This document shows, piece after piece, positions 54,887 through 63,966 of a DNA stretch of 64,000 nucleotides (position 1 is the stretch's first letter; the number at the start of each line of letters is the position of its first letter). The notes beneath the pieces were generated by a model that saw only the letters and a program-made list of their open reading frames with translations, did not search any database and was not told the DNA's origin. The stretch lies in contig NZ_CP092588.1 in NCBI RefSeq assembly GCF_023920225.1, positions 930,001 to 994,000 on the forward strand, written 5' to 3'. Position numbers and translations under genes: made by a program. Origin of the DNA: Vibrio gazogenes. GTDB lineage: Bacteria; Pseudomonadota; Gammaproteobacteria; Enterobacterales; Vibrionaceae.

Positions 54887-55154
54887 GACGACGCCGACGC
54901 CCTTGATAAAAGCCGAGAATATAGAAAATCACAGCCGAGCCAAGCGAACCCTGTAGGGTAAACAGCAGGCTTTCAATTTCACCGCTGGCCGGTTCGAATA
55001 TCGGCTCAAGCCACGGCTGATAGTCAGGCGCTATTTCGGTGATGACCGACTCTGCTTCACCGTCTGAACCACCAAATTCGCCCGGAACACCTAACACAAA
55101 CGGCATTACGATCAACAGGCCGATCATCAATATAATCAATACATTCTTTTTCAT
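54870..55154 (-). CDS. cbiN: Cobalt transport protein CbiN
   Basis: 94 residues, two membrane segments at the ends with the short periplasmic part EFGGSDGEAESVITEIAPDY between them, as in CbiN. Helps CbiM load Co(II). ATGA overlap with cbiM. Confidence 0.92.
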   Translation of the reverse strand: MKKNVLIILMIGLLIVMPFVLGVPGEFGGSDGEAESVITEIAPDYQPWLEPIFEPASGEIESLLFTLQGSLGSAVIFYILGFYQGRRRRHVTHR

Positions 55155-55906
55155 CTCAGCACACCTTGTGTTTTTCCGAGCAACGCCCGTTTACTCAGTT
55201 GTTCATAAATCAAAACCGTCAGTAACCCTTCCGCAATGGCAATTGGCACCTGAGTCAGCATAAACACCCCCATAAATTTACTCACTGAGGCGACCATCCC
55301 TAACTGCGGATCGGGGAATGCTAAACCCAGTTGCACGGAAGTGACCAAATACGTTGCCAAATCAGCACCGGCGGCACACAAAAACACAGCAATATCCTTT
55401 CTGAGATTGAGCCGGTTCGCCGTAACCCACAAAGCGTATCCGACCAAAGGCCCGATCACCGCCATTGACATGCCATTGGCCCCCAAAGTTGACAGACCAC
55501 CGTGTGCCAGTAACAACGCCTGAAACAGCAAAACGATCCCGCCGAGCAGCGGTACCACCATAAACCCGAACAGAACCACCGCCAGACCTACTCCCGTGGG
55601 GTGGGAGCAACTGCCAGTCACCGCCGGCAGCTTGAGCGCGGACAAAACAAAAATAAAGGCCCCACACAGCGCTAACAGCACCTTTTTGTCACTGTCGTTG
55701 GCAACCAGATGCTTCAATTTTCTGATACTCAAGATCAAAAATGGCAGAAAGAGTACCCACCAGCTCAGCGCCCATATCGGTGGTAAAAATCCCTCCATGA
55801 TATGCATCGCATTCGCACTGATGGGGAACATCAAGCACGCCACTGCTCCGAGACATGGCCCAAAGGGTTTGTAGGAGAGTTGAGAGAACAAGCGTTGAGA
55901 AAACAT
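55151..55906 (-). CDS. cbiM: Cobalt importer substrate-specific component CbiM
   Basis: 251 residues. A signal-peptide-like start (about 1-33, ending SANA) precedes MHIMEGFLPP; after cleavage this Met-His end binds the cobalt ion, as known for CbiM/NikM. Then about six hydrophobic helices with GSCSHPTGVGLAVVLFGF. Starts 11 bp after cbiL. Confidence 0.93.
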   Translation of the reverse strand: MFSQRLFSQLSYKPFGPCLGAVACLMFPISANAMHIMEGFLPPIWALSWWVLFLPFLILSIRKLKHLVANDSDKKVLLALCGAFIFVLSALKLPAVTGSCSHPTGVGLAVVLFGFMVVPLLGGIVLLFQALLLAHGGLSTLGANGMSMAVIGPLVGYALWVTANRLNLRKDIAVFLCAAGADLATYLVTSVQLGLAFPDPQLGMVASVSKFMGVFMLTQVPIAIAEGLLTVLIYEQLSKRALLGKTQGVLR

Positions 55907-55917
55907 AAGTCAGTTCC

Positions 55918-56745
55918 TTATCTATTATCTGAGACGGCGGAGAACCTTTGTGGTTGGTCACCATGATTGGTCTTCACGAGACCCCGGTGGACGAAACCTT
56001 GATGGGCGAAACGCCGATTCACTAAAATGGTCGAAAAGTAAGGCAGCGGGGTGTCGCTACGAATCGTGCTCAGGTCTGGATAATAGATTTCGTTGTCCAT
56101 TGACGCATTCGCCATCAAAATGGCACAGGAGAGCAATCCCTGTTCATCCAGTAGGGTGCGGATTTTTTCAAATCGCCCATACACTTTCATCAACACCACA
56201 CATTCATGCTCGGTCAGCGCTCGGCGCAAAACCGCTTCGTCCGCCGTGCATGACATCACCGCCATTGATTGTTGTTCCATACAAAGCGGGAATTGTCCGC
56301 CGGCAGCAATGGCAGCAAATGACGTGATGCCCGGCACCACTTCAATATCCAATTGTGGCGCAAGCCGTTCGAGCAAGAACACCCAAGTGCTGAACAGCAT
56401 ACTGTCACCCAAAGTGATAAAACCGACCTGCTTCCCCGCTGTGACATCTTGTGCGATTTCTGCGGCAATGCGATCCCAGGCCTGATGCTTGGCTGCTGCA
56501 TCGTTGGTCATCGGAAAGTGGCGCGCTTGGATCACCACGTGTTCCCCCAGATACTCGCGCACAATGGACAAAGCAAGACTGTCCCCCTGCTGACGCCCGG
56601 CCGGTGCGTACAATACATCGAGATGACCCAAAATCCGGGCAGCGCGGACGGTGATTAAATCACTGGCTCCCGGTCCGGTGCCCATGGCAAATAACTTTCC
56701 ACCATTTTTGAACTTCCCACCATTCTGTAATTTGCCACCACTCAT
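55918..56745 (-). CDS. cbiL: Cobalt-factor II C20-methyltransferase CbiL
   Basis: 275 residues of the SAM-dependent tetrapyrrole methylase family: FAMGTGPGASDLITVRAARI and the GDSMLFSTWVFLLE region, EVVPGITSFAAIAA. Adds the C20 methyl group in anaerobic B12 synthesis. The first 17 residues are an unusual Gly/Asn/Lys repeat (KLQNGGKFKNGGKL) encoded by imperfect tandem DNA repeats. The start overlaps cbiK by ATGA. Confidence 0.93.
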   Translation of the reverse strand: MSGGKLQNGGKFKNGGKLFAMGTGPGASDLITVRAARILGHLDVLYAPAGRQQGDSLALSIVREYLGEHVVIQARHFPMTNDAAAKHQAWDRIAAEIAQDVTAGKQVGFITLGDSMLFSTWVFLLERLAPQLDIEVVPGITSFAAIAAGGQFPLCMEQQSMAVMSCTADEAVLRRALTEHECVVLMKVYGRFEKIRTLLDEQGLLSCAILMANASMDNEIYYPDLSTIRSDTPLPYFSTILVNRRFAHQGFVHRGLVKTNHGDQPQRFSAVSDNR

Positions 56746-57587
56746 GCGATAGGCTCCTTGACATCCGTTGCTGGCATAACGATGGCCGAGCGTTGATCGC
56801 CAGACGGCTCCGGTGGCGCGGCAACCGCAGCTAAATGGTCAATAAATAACTGACGAATCAACGGATTTTCACCTAATCCCTGAACGATCGGTTCGGCGGC
56901 AATCCCAGCCTGTTGAATCAGGACTTTCCATGAGTCCGCTTCATCGGAGGCCATGTCATGAATCGCATGGTCACCGGCTACCAGCATCAATGGCATCAAA
57001 TAAACTTTCCGTACCTGCGCCTGTTGCAGCCGCTTGATAACGGTCTCGATCCCCGGATAACTTTCCACCGCACCGACCATAAAAGGTCGCTGATATGTTT
57101 GCATCATATGGTCAAGGCACGCATAAGCTGAAAACGCATGATGTGTCGTCCCGTGTCCCATCAACACCAAGCGTTCATCGCTCGCAAGTGGCGGTGACTG
57201 GTATTCAATCGCATCAATCAAGCGGTGATAATCATCATCGCCACTCAACAATGGAACACCGATGTCGATCCGTGCAAACTGGTCTTGAAAATGCGCGACT
57301 TCACGGACGATCTTTTCATATTCGTCACCGTTGATAATATGGAGCGACTGGATTAACACATCCTGATATCCGGCACGTTTCAGCGATTCCAGAGCCTGAC
57401 GCGGGTGATGAATGTCCATCCCATCCCGCTGCGCTAACTTGTTAATAATCATCGATGAGGTAAAAGCCCGAAAGAAATCCCGGTCGGGAAATGCGTCCGC
57501 CAAAGCTTGTTCACATGCCTCAATATTTTTTTGCCGTGCTTGCGGATAACTGGTTCCGAAACTAATCACTAATAGTGCTTTTTTCAT
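56742..57587 (-). CDS. cbiK: Sirohydrochlorin cobaltochelatase CbiK
   Basis: 281 residues from ATG 57587 (AAGGA eight bases upstream). Inserts Co(II) into sirohydrochlorin at the start of the anaerobic route, without ATP. ALLVISFGTSYPQAR opens the protein; metal-binding histidines are in MGHGTTHHAFSAY and AGDHAIHDMASDE, the CbiK pattern. Overlaps cbiJ by 26 bp. Confidence 0.95.
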   Translation of the reverse strand: MKKALLVISFGTSYPQARQKNIEACEQALADAFPDRDFFRAFTSSMIINKLAQRDGMDIHHPRQALESLKRAGYQDVLIQSLHIINGDEYEKIVREVAHFQDQFARIDIGVPLLSGDDDYHRLIDAIEYQSPPLASDERLVLMGHGTTHHAFSAYACLDHMMQTYQRPFMVGAVESYPGIETVIKRLQQAQVRKVYLMPLMLVAGDHAIHDMASDEADSWKVLIQQAGIAAEPIVQGLGENPLIRQLFIDHLAAVAAPPEPSGDQRSAIVMPATDVKEPIA

Positions 57588-58383
57588 CAAATGATTCCTT
57601 CTGTTGCCATGAGCGGAACAATGCTTCGCACGCGTCAAGGTCGTGTAATGTTTCAACATAGTGGGTCACAAAATTCAGGGGAGGACGTTGAATCACAATG
57701 CAAGGGATCCCCAGTGACAGACATGGCTCCACTTTTTCGGTAAAGCCACCGGCCTGACCGGACTCTTTGGTGATCACCACATCCGGCTGGATCATGTCAT
57801 ACAGCGCGTGATTCATCGCTGCGGAAAAAGGACCTTTCATCGCAATAATTTGCGCATAGCTAAGCCCCAAAGACTCACATTCCGCGACCACTTCCGATGT
57901 CGGCAACACACGCGCATATAAGGTTTTATCGCTCAGTAATTGCCGGAACCGGGCGAGATCTTTACTCCCGGTGGTCAACAACACGTTCTGCTGTTGCGGG
58001 GTGATGCGTTCACAGGCTTCCGCAATACTGCGGACATAGGTGAGCAGCGGATGCGCATCGACATCGACCGGTGTCGGACGCTCATAGCGAATCACCGGAC
58101 ACCCCGTTTTCAAGCTGGCAGCTACGATGGTTTCCCGTAATTGCTGCGCATAAGGATGAGCGGCATCAATCACACAATCGACCTGATGCGTCAATATCCA
58201 TGAACTCATCGTTGCGGTATCCAGCCGGCCTTGAATAACCGGTGCGCCCAGCGACTGTACCGCAGCCAGCCCTGTCGGGGTCGCCACGGACAGTGTATAG
58301 CGGATACGACATTGCGCCAGCATCCGGCAGAGGATGGCTGCATCGGACGTGCCGCCAAAAACCAGGACATGGTCGGGGCTCAT
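57562..58383 (-). CDS. cbiJ: Cobalt-precorrin-6A reductase CbiJ
   Basis: 273 residues, CbiJ/CobK family: VLVFGGTSDAAILCRML at the N-terminus, CVIDAAHPYAQQL, LTTGSKDL and ITKESGQAGGFTEKV. Reduces cobalt-precorrin-6A with NAD(P)H. ATGA overlap with cbiH. Confidence 0.94.
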   Translation of the reverse strand: MSPDHVLVFGGTSDAAILCRMLAQCRIRYTLSVATPTGLAAVQSLGAPVIQGRLDTATMSSWILTHQVDCVIDAAHPYAQQLRETIVAASLKTGCPVIRYERPTPVDVDAHPLLTYVRSIAEACERITPQQQNVLLTTGSKDLARFRQLLSDKTLYARVLPTSEVVAECESLGLSYAQIIAMKGPFSAAMNHALYDMIQPDVVITKESGQAGGFTEKVEPCLSLGIPCIVIQRPPLNFVTHYVETLHDLDACEALFRSWQQKESFDEKSTISD

Positions 58384-59105
58384 AACGTATATCCTCGTGG
58401 TGTAATCATCAGCCCCTGTTCAACATAAGTGGACTGATTGCCGACAATCACCATCGTACGCATATCGACCCGTTCGAAATCCATAGCTGCCAAAGTGGTC
58501 AGCCATTTGGTTTCTTTACGACGTCCGGCTTCTTTGACGACCCCGACCGGTGTGTCCGGTGCTTTATAGGGAGACATCAATTCAAATGCATGACGTAAGT
58601 GCCCTTCCCGCCCCCGACTGCGCGGGTTATAAAAACAGATCACAAAATCAGCGGCTGCGGCTGCGTTAATGCGCTTGGCAATCACTGACCAAGGTGTCAG
58701 TAGGTCACTCAGACTGATATGACAAAAATCATGCATCAGGGGCGCCCCCAACGCAGCACCGGCAGCAATACTTGCGGTCATTCCCGGCACAACCTTCACT
58801 TCAACATGCCACGTCTGCTTGGTCACCATCTCCAGAATCAAGCCAGCCATGCCATAAATCCCGGCATCGCCACTACTGATAAGCGCAACGGTTTGACCCG
58901 ATTGTGCAATCTCAAGGGCGACCTGACACCGTTCAATCTCTTTACACATCCCGGTTTTAATCACTGGTTTATCACCCACCAACGCTTTAACCAGATGGGT
59001 ATAGGTTTTATAGCCCACGATCACGTCAGCCGCTTCAATGGCAGCGCGCGCCTCTGCGGTCATCATCTCTAGGCCACCGGGGCCAATGCCTACGACATAT
59101 AACAT
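58380..59105 (-). CDS. cbiH: Cobalt-precorrin-3B C17-methyltransferase CbiH
   Basis: 241 residues from ATG 59105, GGAG ten bases upstream. LYVVGIGPGGLEMMTAEARA, SSGDAGIYGMAGLILE, VVPGMTASIAAGAALGAPLM and FVICFYNPRSRGR fit CbiH/CobJ. Catalyses C17 methylation with ring contraction. Confidence 0.94.
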   Translation of the reverse strand: MLYVVGIGPGGLEMMTAEARAAIEAADVIVGYKTYTHLVKALVGDKPVIKTGMCKEIERCQVALEIAQSGQTVALISSGDAGIYGMAGLILEMVTKQTWHVEVKVVPGMTASIAAGAALGAPLMHDFCHISLSDLLTPWSVIAKRINAAAAADFVICFYNPRSRGREGHLRHAFELMSPYKAPDTPVGVVKEAGRRKETKWLTTLAAMDFERVDMRTMVIVGNQSTYVEQGLMITPRGYTL

Positions 59106-60184
59106 GATTTCATGACTCCATAGGTCAGGGTAATACCTTGTTGTCTTAGGGTTTCCCCCAACAGACAACCGTCACTGAGCAGCCAGGCTGCCGGTTGAGA
59201 AACACATCCGACACCCACAGTTTGTTGAACGAATTCCGATTGAGGAAATTGTGCTGAACACGAACTTAATTCGGCCGCGCTGAATAATTTGAAGGGCACC
59301 TGATACTGCTGCGCCAGATGTTGCAATGCCGGCTCATCACATTTGAGATCAATACTGCCAATCGCAGCCACAGCGAGCGGATGAATATTGAGGCGTTGCA
59401 ACTGTTGCTGAAAGAGGGTCAGTAGCTGTACGGAAGACACGTTTTTCCGACACCCGATGCCGGCAACGAGGCGTCTCGGGATCAGCTGAAAGCTGGGAAT
59501 GGGCCAGTCCGGTCGCATCACTTGCATCGACACATCAATCAGCGCGGACAACGCATAACGGGCAACATCGTGTTCTGTCACAAGGGTCAAACCGCGAATA
59601 TCAAACTGACGGATATCAAAACCGAGTGTCGCTTCGAGCCACGGATCAATATAAAGCCCGACCGTGTGCCCACTGACCAGCAATTGGTTTACGGTTTTGG
59701 TCGCAGCATGCAACTGCTCACTCGCGGCGTTCAACTGTTGTGCCAACAGATCGAAAGCACAGGTTTGATTGACATCCGTTGCCGTCGAGATCACCGGTTG
59801 CGCTCCAAGACTGTCAGCCACCTGTCGAGCCAGCTCATTTGCCCCACCGATATGCCCCGACAACAGACTGATCACAAATTGTCCTTGTTCATCAATCACT
59901 AACACGCCCGGGTCGGTGAATTTATCTTTCAGTAGCGGCGCGATCATTCTGACCGCAATCCCACAGGCACCAATAAAAATCAGGGCATGATCACAATGAA
60001 ACCGTTGGGCGACCGTCTGCTTTAAATTACCATCAAATGGCAGGAATCCAGCCTGTAGGTACTTCTCCGCGCAGTAGCAATGCATCGATAACGCCGATAA
60101 AGCCTGACGAAGCCGCCGGGCAATCTGCTGACCGCCCGGTGTCAGGCTAAACAGTGAAACGGAACGTTCGCTAACGGTATTCAT
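59090..60184 (-). CDS. cbiG: Cobalt-precorrin-5A hydrolase CbiG
   Basis: 364 residues from ATG 60184, selected because GGAG is seven bases upstream. Central GACGIAVRMIAPLLKDKFTD, LLSGHIGGANELARQ and C-terminal VAGIGCRKNVSS are CbiG hallmarks. Opens the delta-lactone and releases the C20 fragment as acetaldehyde, a step unique to the anaerobic pathway. Overlaps cbiH by 16 bp. Confidence 0.94.
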   Translation of the reverse strand: MNTVSERSVSLFSLTPGGQQIARRLRQALSALSMHCYCAEKYLQAGFLPFDGNLKQTVAQRFHCDHALIFIGACGIAVRMIAPLLKDKFTDPGVLVIDEQGQFVISLLSGHIGGANELARQVADSLGAQPVISTATDVNQTCAFDLLAQQLNAASEQLHAATKTVNQLLVSGHTVGLYIDPWLEATLGFDIRQFDIRGLTLVTEHDVARYALSALIDVSMQVMRPDWPIPSFQLIPRRLVAGIGCRKNVSSVQLLTLFQQQLQRLNIHPLAVAAIGSIDLKCDEPALQHLAQQYQVPFKLFSAAELSSCSAQFPQSEFVQQTVGVGCVSQPAAWLLSDGCLLGETLRQQGITLTYGVMKSCYMS

Positions 60185-60938
60185 GACAGAACTCCGCATC
60201 ATAGAGTTTGGAGTAGTGATACTCTGCCCCCAGAAAGCGACCGACTAAGATCAAAGCCGTTTTGTGAATCCCCGCATCCGTCACGGTTTGAGCGATATCG
60301 GCAAGGGTGCCTTTCAGGGTCTGGCAATCCGGCCAAGTGGCTTTATACACCACAGAGACGGGGGTATCGAGCGGGTATCCCCCCTGTACCAATTGTTCAA
60401 CAACGGCAGCGATGCCCTTGACTGACAGGAAGATCGCCATCGAAGTTTGATGGCCGGCAAAGCGAGCCAGCGACTCCAGCTCCGGGGTTGGTGTCCGGCC
60501 AGCCATCCGGGTAATAATCAGGCTCTGCGAGACTTCAGGCACCGTGTATTCAACCCCAAGTTCAGCTGCGGCTCCCAGAAAAGAAGACACCCCGGCAATA
60601 CAGCGAAAGCCTATCTGCTGTTTTGCCAGTTCTTCCCCCTGTTCTCGCACCGAACCATACAACGACAAGTCACCGGTTTGCAGTCTCACCACCAGTTTAT
60701 TGGCGTGAATACCGTCAACCATCAGTTGAATAATTTGCTGTAAATGTAAGGCAGCACTGTCATGGCATTTTGCTTCCGGCTTGCAGTAATCCAATAATGC
60801 CGGATTGATCAGCGAACCGGCATAAATCACCACGTCCGCCTGTTGCAGCAAGCGATAACCTTTCAGGGTAATCAGCTCCGGATCTCCGGGTCCGGCACCT
60901 ACAAAATAGACTTTGCTTTTATCCAGTGTCTCCGTCAT
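60171..60938 (-). CDS. cbiF: Cobalt-precorrin-4 C11-methyltransferase CbiF
   Basis: 255 residues: VYFVGAGPGDPELITLKGYR, VIYAGSLI, RLQTGDLSLYGSVREQ and VSSFLGAAAELGVEYT are the CbiF/CobM set. Methylates C11. ATGA overlap with cbiT. Confidence 0.95.
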   Translation of the reverse strand: MTETLDKSKVYFVGAGPGDPELITLKGYRLLQQADVVIYAGSLINPALLDYCKPEAKCHDSAALHLQQIIQLMVDGIHANKLVVRLQTGDLSLYGSVREQGEELAKQQIGFRCIAGVSSFLGAAAELGVEYTVPEVSQSLIITRMAGRTPTPELESLARFAGHQTSMAIFLSVKGIAAVVEQLVQGGYPLDTPVSVVYKATWPDCQTLKGTLADIAQTVTDAGIHKTALILVGRFLGAEYHYSKLYDAEFCHEYR

Positions 60939-61510
60939 TGTGCGCTCCCTTCAGTACACCTGGTACACGACATCACAAACGTGGGGTTATTGGGTTTGAA
61001 ATAGTAACTGCTGCCCAACGGGGTCATCGGAGACACCATGATCTGGGTACAGTCCAGATCCCGGAGCGGGCCGTGTTTCAGGTGCTCTAACGCCTGATGC
61101 AGATTGTCTTGCAGAATAAATGTCATCACTAACCGGCCTTGTTCCGTCAAATGAGCCAGAGCCCAGTCAATGATCGCCGTGAGGTTGCCGCCACTGCCGC
61201 CGATAAATATCGCATCCGCGCCTCCCGTCAGATCACAAGGGGCAATAGCCTCAATCAGCGCAATCCGCTCGACGGCGTGGTGTTTGATGTTTTGCCGCAT
61301 TACTGCCAGCGCCCGGGCATTTTTCTCAATGGCGGTAACGGCCAACTCAGGAAAACGCAGGGCTGCTTCAATCGCAACACTTCCGGTTCCCGCCCCGACA
61401 TCAATCAACCGCTGCGCCCGACCGAGTTCTAATCGATCAAGCACGACAGCGCGGACTTCCTGCTTGGTCATCGGCACTTTGTCGGCTCTCAGAAATTCGC
61501 TATCTTTCAT
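60935..61510 (-). CDS. cbiT: Cobalt-precorrin-6B C15-methyltransferase (decarboxylating) CbiT
   Basis: 191 residues. Rossmann methyltransferase with MTKQEVRAVVLDRLEL, the SAM motif LIDVGAGTGSVAIEAAL and AIFIGGSGGNL. Methylates C15 and decarboxylates the C12 acetate side chain. Separate from cbiE rather than fused as in aerobic CobL; 28 bp after it. Confidence 0.94.
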   Translation of the reverse strand: MKDSEFLRADKVPMTKQEVRAVVLDRLELGRAQRLIDVGAGTGSVAIEAALRFPELAVTAIEKNARALAVMRQNIKHHAVERIALIEAIAPCDLTGGADAIFIGGSGGNLTAIIDWALAHLTEQGRLVMTFILQDNLHQALEHLKHGPLRDLDCTQIMVSPMTPLGSSYYFKPNNPTFVMSCTRCTEGSAQ

Positions 61511-61538
61511 CTGTTTCTCTTTCGTTCAGTCCATTTGT

Positions 61539-62156
61539 TCAGTGCATTCGTTCAGGGGATTCATTGAGCACAATGACAACATTCATGTCATATGACCGCT
61601 GCACCTGTTCTGCCCGAAGCATCGAAATCCGTTGATTGGCGTAGCCCAGATTTTCACCAATAATAAAGGTCCGCTTCAGTTGCCGGATAAGCGCTTGCTG
61701 AGCAATGCGATACGGCCCGAGATATTGATCCGTCACCAATGCGACCTTGTCGTGTGCAAACAGAAAATCGAAGTCCGGTGACTGACCATGACTACTGGTG
61801 ATATACAGCTCGTTCATATCCATGCCGATTTCAGCAAACAACATCTGAATCGAACTGATACCGGGAATGACTTGCCGCTGAGCGGGCGGAAAATGCTGGC
61901 AGATACGTTTACCGATCCCAAACAACATCGGGTCGCCCGATGCCAACACCACCACCTGACGGGATGAAATCTCAGCCAGAAATTGCATGGCTTGGTCGAT
62001 ACTGCCCGACATTGCTATTTTTTCACCCTGAAAATCAGGAAACAGCTGCAATAGTCTCGGCCAACCGACCAACACCTCAGCACGGTCAATGAGCTGACGC
62101 GCAGCCAGCGTGAGCATGTCATCTTTACCGGGGCCGAGACCAACCACATAAATCAT
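61539..62156 (-). CDS. cbiE: Cobalt-precorrin-7 C5-methyltransferase CbiE
   Basis: 205 residues: YVVGLGPGKDDMLTLAARQL, VLASGDPMLFGIGKRI, VIPGISSIQMLFAEIG and SSHGQSPDF follow CbiE. Methylates C5. ATGA overlap with cbiD. Confidence 0.94.
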   Translation of the reverse strand: MIYVVGLGPGKDDMLTLAARQLIDRAEVLVGWPRLLQLFPDFQGEKIAMSGSIDQAMQFLAEISSRQVVVLASGDPMLFGIGKRICQHFPPAQRQVIPGISSIQMLFAEIGMDMNELYITSSHGQSPDFDFLFAHDKVALVTDQYLGPYRIAQQALIRQLKRTFIIGENLGYANQRISMLRAEQVQRSYDMNVVIVLNESPERMH

Positions 62157-63289
62157 TGGTAATCCTCCAAAATTGTGTCAATCGGACGATGACAGCCTAA
62201 GATCTGATTGTCATAAGAAAACAGCACTACATCGCAACAAAACGGGTGACTGGCATAACGCAGCATGTCCGCAACCCGTGTACAGATCCGCTGCGCCAGC
62301 GCGGTATAAACGGCCTGATAGCCATGCTGTTCAATCAGTACCAGTGCTTCTTCTGTGGTCAGGCAAGCATAAACTTGTTGCAGCAATGCATTCGGTGCCC
62401 CCAGCAATGCCAAATGGGTAACCAGCGTTTCCAGACGCGCATCGGCAACATGCGAATGGGTATGAAAAACCCCGGCAGCAATCTTAATCAGCTTGCCGAT
62501 ATGCCCGACTAATAGAACCTGCTCGAACTCAAGACGACAGGCCTCTTGCAACATGTAGCCGACAAAATTACTCATGGTGACGACCATCTCGTGATTCAGA
62601 TGCAACTGTTGACGCACAAACCGTTCGCCATGGTTGCCCGGGACGAGAATGACCCGGCGGTGACCTTGGGCTTTTTTCTGTTCCAGTTCAATGGCTAACG
62701 AGCGTTTCCAGCTCTCTTCAGACATTGGCGTCACAATGCCGGTTGTGCCGATAATCGAAATCCCATTTTCAATGCCCAGCTTGGCATTGTAGGTTTGTTT
62801 GGCTCGCTCAATACCTTCCGGTGCGAAAATCTCAACCGTGACGCCTTGGTTCGGCCCGATAACCTCACGCACCGCTTGTTCAATCGTATGGCGCGGGGTT
62901 TTATTGATGGCCGCTGCACCGACCGGCAAACCAACGCCCTGACGTGTGACGATGCCGATGCCTTCGCCTCCCGTAATATCAATCGATGTGCCGGAATTGC
63001 GTGTCACCCGGGCAAAAATCAACATGCCATGCGTCGCATCGACATCATCCCCGCCATCTTTGCGAATCGCAGCGACAGCCTGAGACTGCGCGACAGTCGC
63101 AGCTTCAACACTCAGATGCAGTGGAACACCGGACGGTGTCACAATCGAGACTTGATCAATACATTGTTGACGCAGCAGCATCAGTGCCGCGACTTTCGCA
63201 GCCGCAGTCGCACACGAGCCGGTGGTATAGCCTTTGCGATATGCTTTACCGCGATGCCAGACCAGATCCTGAGCCGTCGGTTCAGTCAT
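62153..63289 (-). CDS. cbiD: Cobalt-precorrin-5B C1-methyltransferase CbiD
   Basis: 378 residues. YTTGSCATAAAKVAALML near the N-terminus, KDGGDDVDATHGMLIFA, GEGIGIVTRQGVGLPVGAAA and GTTGIVTPMSEESW are the CbiD blocks. Methylates C1 in the anaerobic pathway. Overlaps cbiC by ATGA. Confidence 0.95.
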   Translation of the reverse strand: MTEPTAQDLVWHRGKAYRKGYTTGSCATAAAKVAALMLLRQQCIDQVSIVTPSGVPLHLSVEAATVAQSQAVAAIRKDGGDDVDATHGMLIFARVTRNSGTSIDITGGEGIGIVTRQGVGLPVGAAAINKTPRHTIEQAVREVIGPNQGVTVEIFAPEGIERAKQTYNAKLGIENGISIIGTTGIVTPMSEESWKRSLAIELEQKKAQGHRRVILVPGNHGERFVRQQLHLNHEMVVTMSNFVGYMLQEACRLEFEQVLLVGHIGKLIKIAAGVFHTHSHVADARLETLVTHLALLGAPNALLQQVYACLTTEEALVLIEQHGYQAVYTALAQRICTRVADMLRYASHPFCCDVVLFSYDNQILGCHRPIDTILEDYQ

Positions 63290-63966
63290 CGTCCCTCCTG
63301 CATGTCATACAGCACCGCGTTAACAATCGCGGCGGCAACATTACTGCCGCCTTTGCGCCCCAGCGCAGTAATAAAAGGGAAATCACTGTCATACAGGGCT
63401 TGTTTTGATTCAGCCGCACCGACAAACCCCACCGGAACGCCGATGGTGACAGGCCGCTTTGCTCCGGCACTTTGCAATAATTGAAACAGTGCCGTCGGGG
63501 CGTTGCCGAAAACAAACACCGCATCGTCGCTTTCAGCCAACGCCTTTTCTACCGCAACCATCGACCGGGTTTTACCCTGTGCTTTCGCTATCGCAGCGAC
63601 ATCCGGATCGGCAATATAACAGCGCACTTCACAGCCGAATTGACGGAGCAGTGATTTATTCATCCCGGCGAGCACCATGGTGGTGTCGGTATAAAACACA
63701 CACCCAGCCGCAATCTGAGCTTGCAGCCCGGTCAGAACCGTTGGCGAGAATTTTAAGATCTCCAGCCAGTCAAAATCGGCGGTGGTGTGGATCGCCCGGG
63801 TAATGATTTTTTGCTCAAGCGGATGGCGGAAACGATAGGTCGGAAAGTCAGTCTGGATGATTTGATCAATGATCTCGAAACTGGTCGATTCGATTTGCTG
63901 AGGTTGCTGAATAAATGACGGCGCTTGCGGCCCTGTTGTCATGTTTTGATTTTGCTTCGCTTTCAT
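63286..63966 (-). CDS. cbiC: Cobalt-precorrin-8 methylmutase CbiC
   Basis: 226 residues. Moves the methyl group from C11 to C12 to give cobyrinate. ITRAIHTTADFDW contains the catalytic His; FGNAPTALFQLL and VPVGFVGAAESKQAL are also diagnostic. A 15-residue Gln/Pro/Thr-rich leader precedes the conserved part. GGTGGGAT stands before the ATG; any earlier operon genes (cbiA, cbiB) or a cobalamin riboswitch would be beyond the right edge. Confidence 0.94.
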   Translation of the reverse strand: MKAKQNQNMTTGPQAPSFIQQPQQIESTSFEIIDQIIQTDFPTYRFRHPLEQKIITRAIHTTADFDWLEILKFSPTVLTGLQAQIAAGCVFYTDTTMVLAGMNKSLLRQFGCEVRCYIADPDVAAIAKAQGKTRSMVAVEKALAESDDAVFVFGNAPTALFQLLQSAGAKRPVTIGVPVGFVGAAESKQALYDSDFPFITALGRKGGSNVAAAIVNAVLYDMQEGR

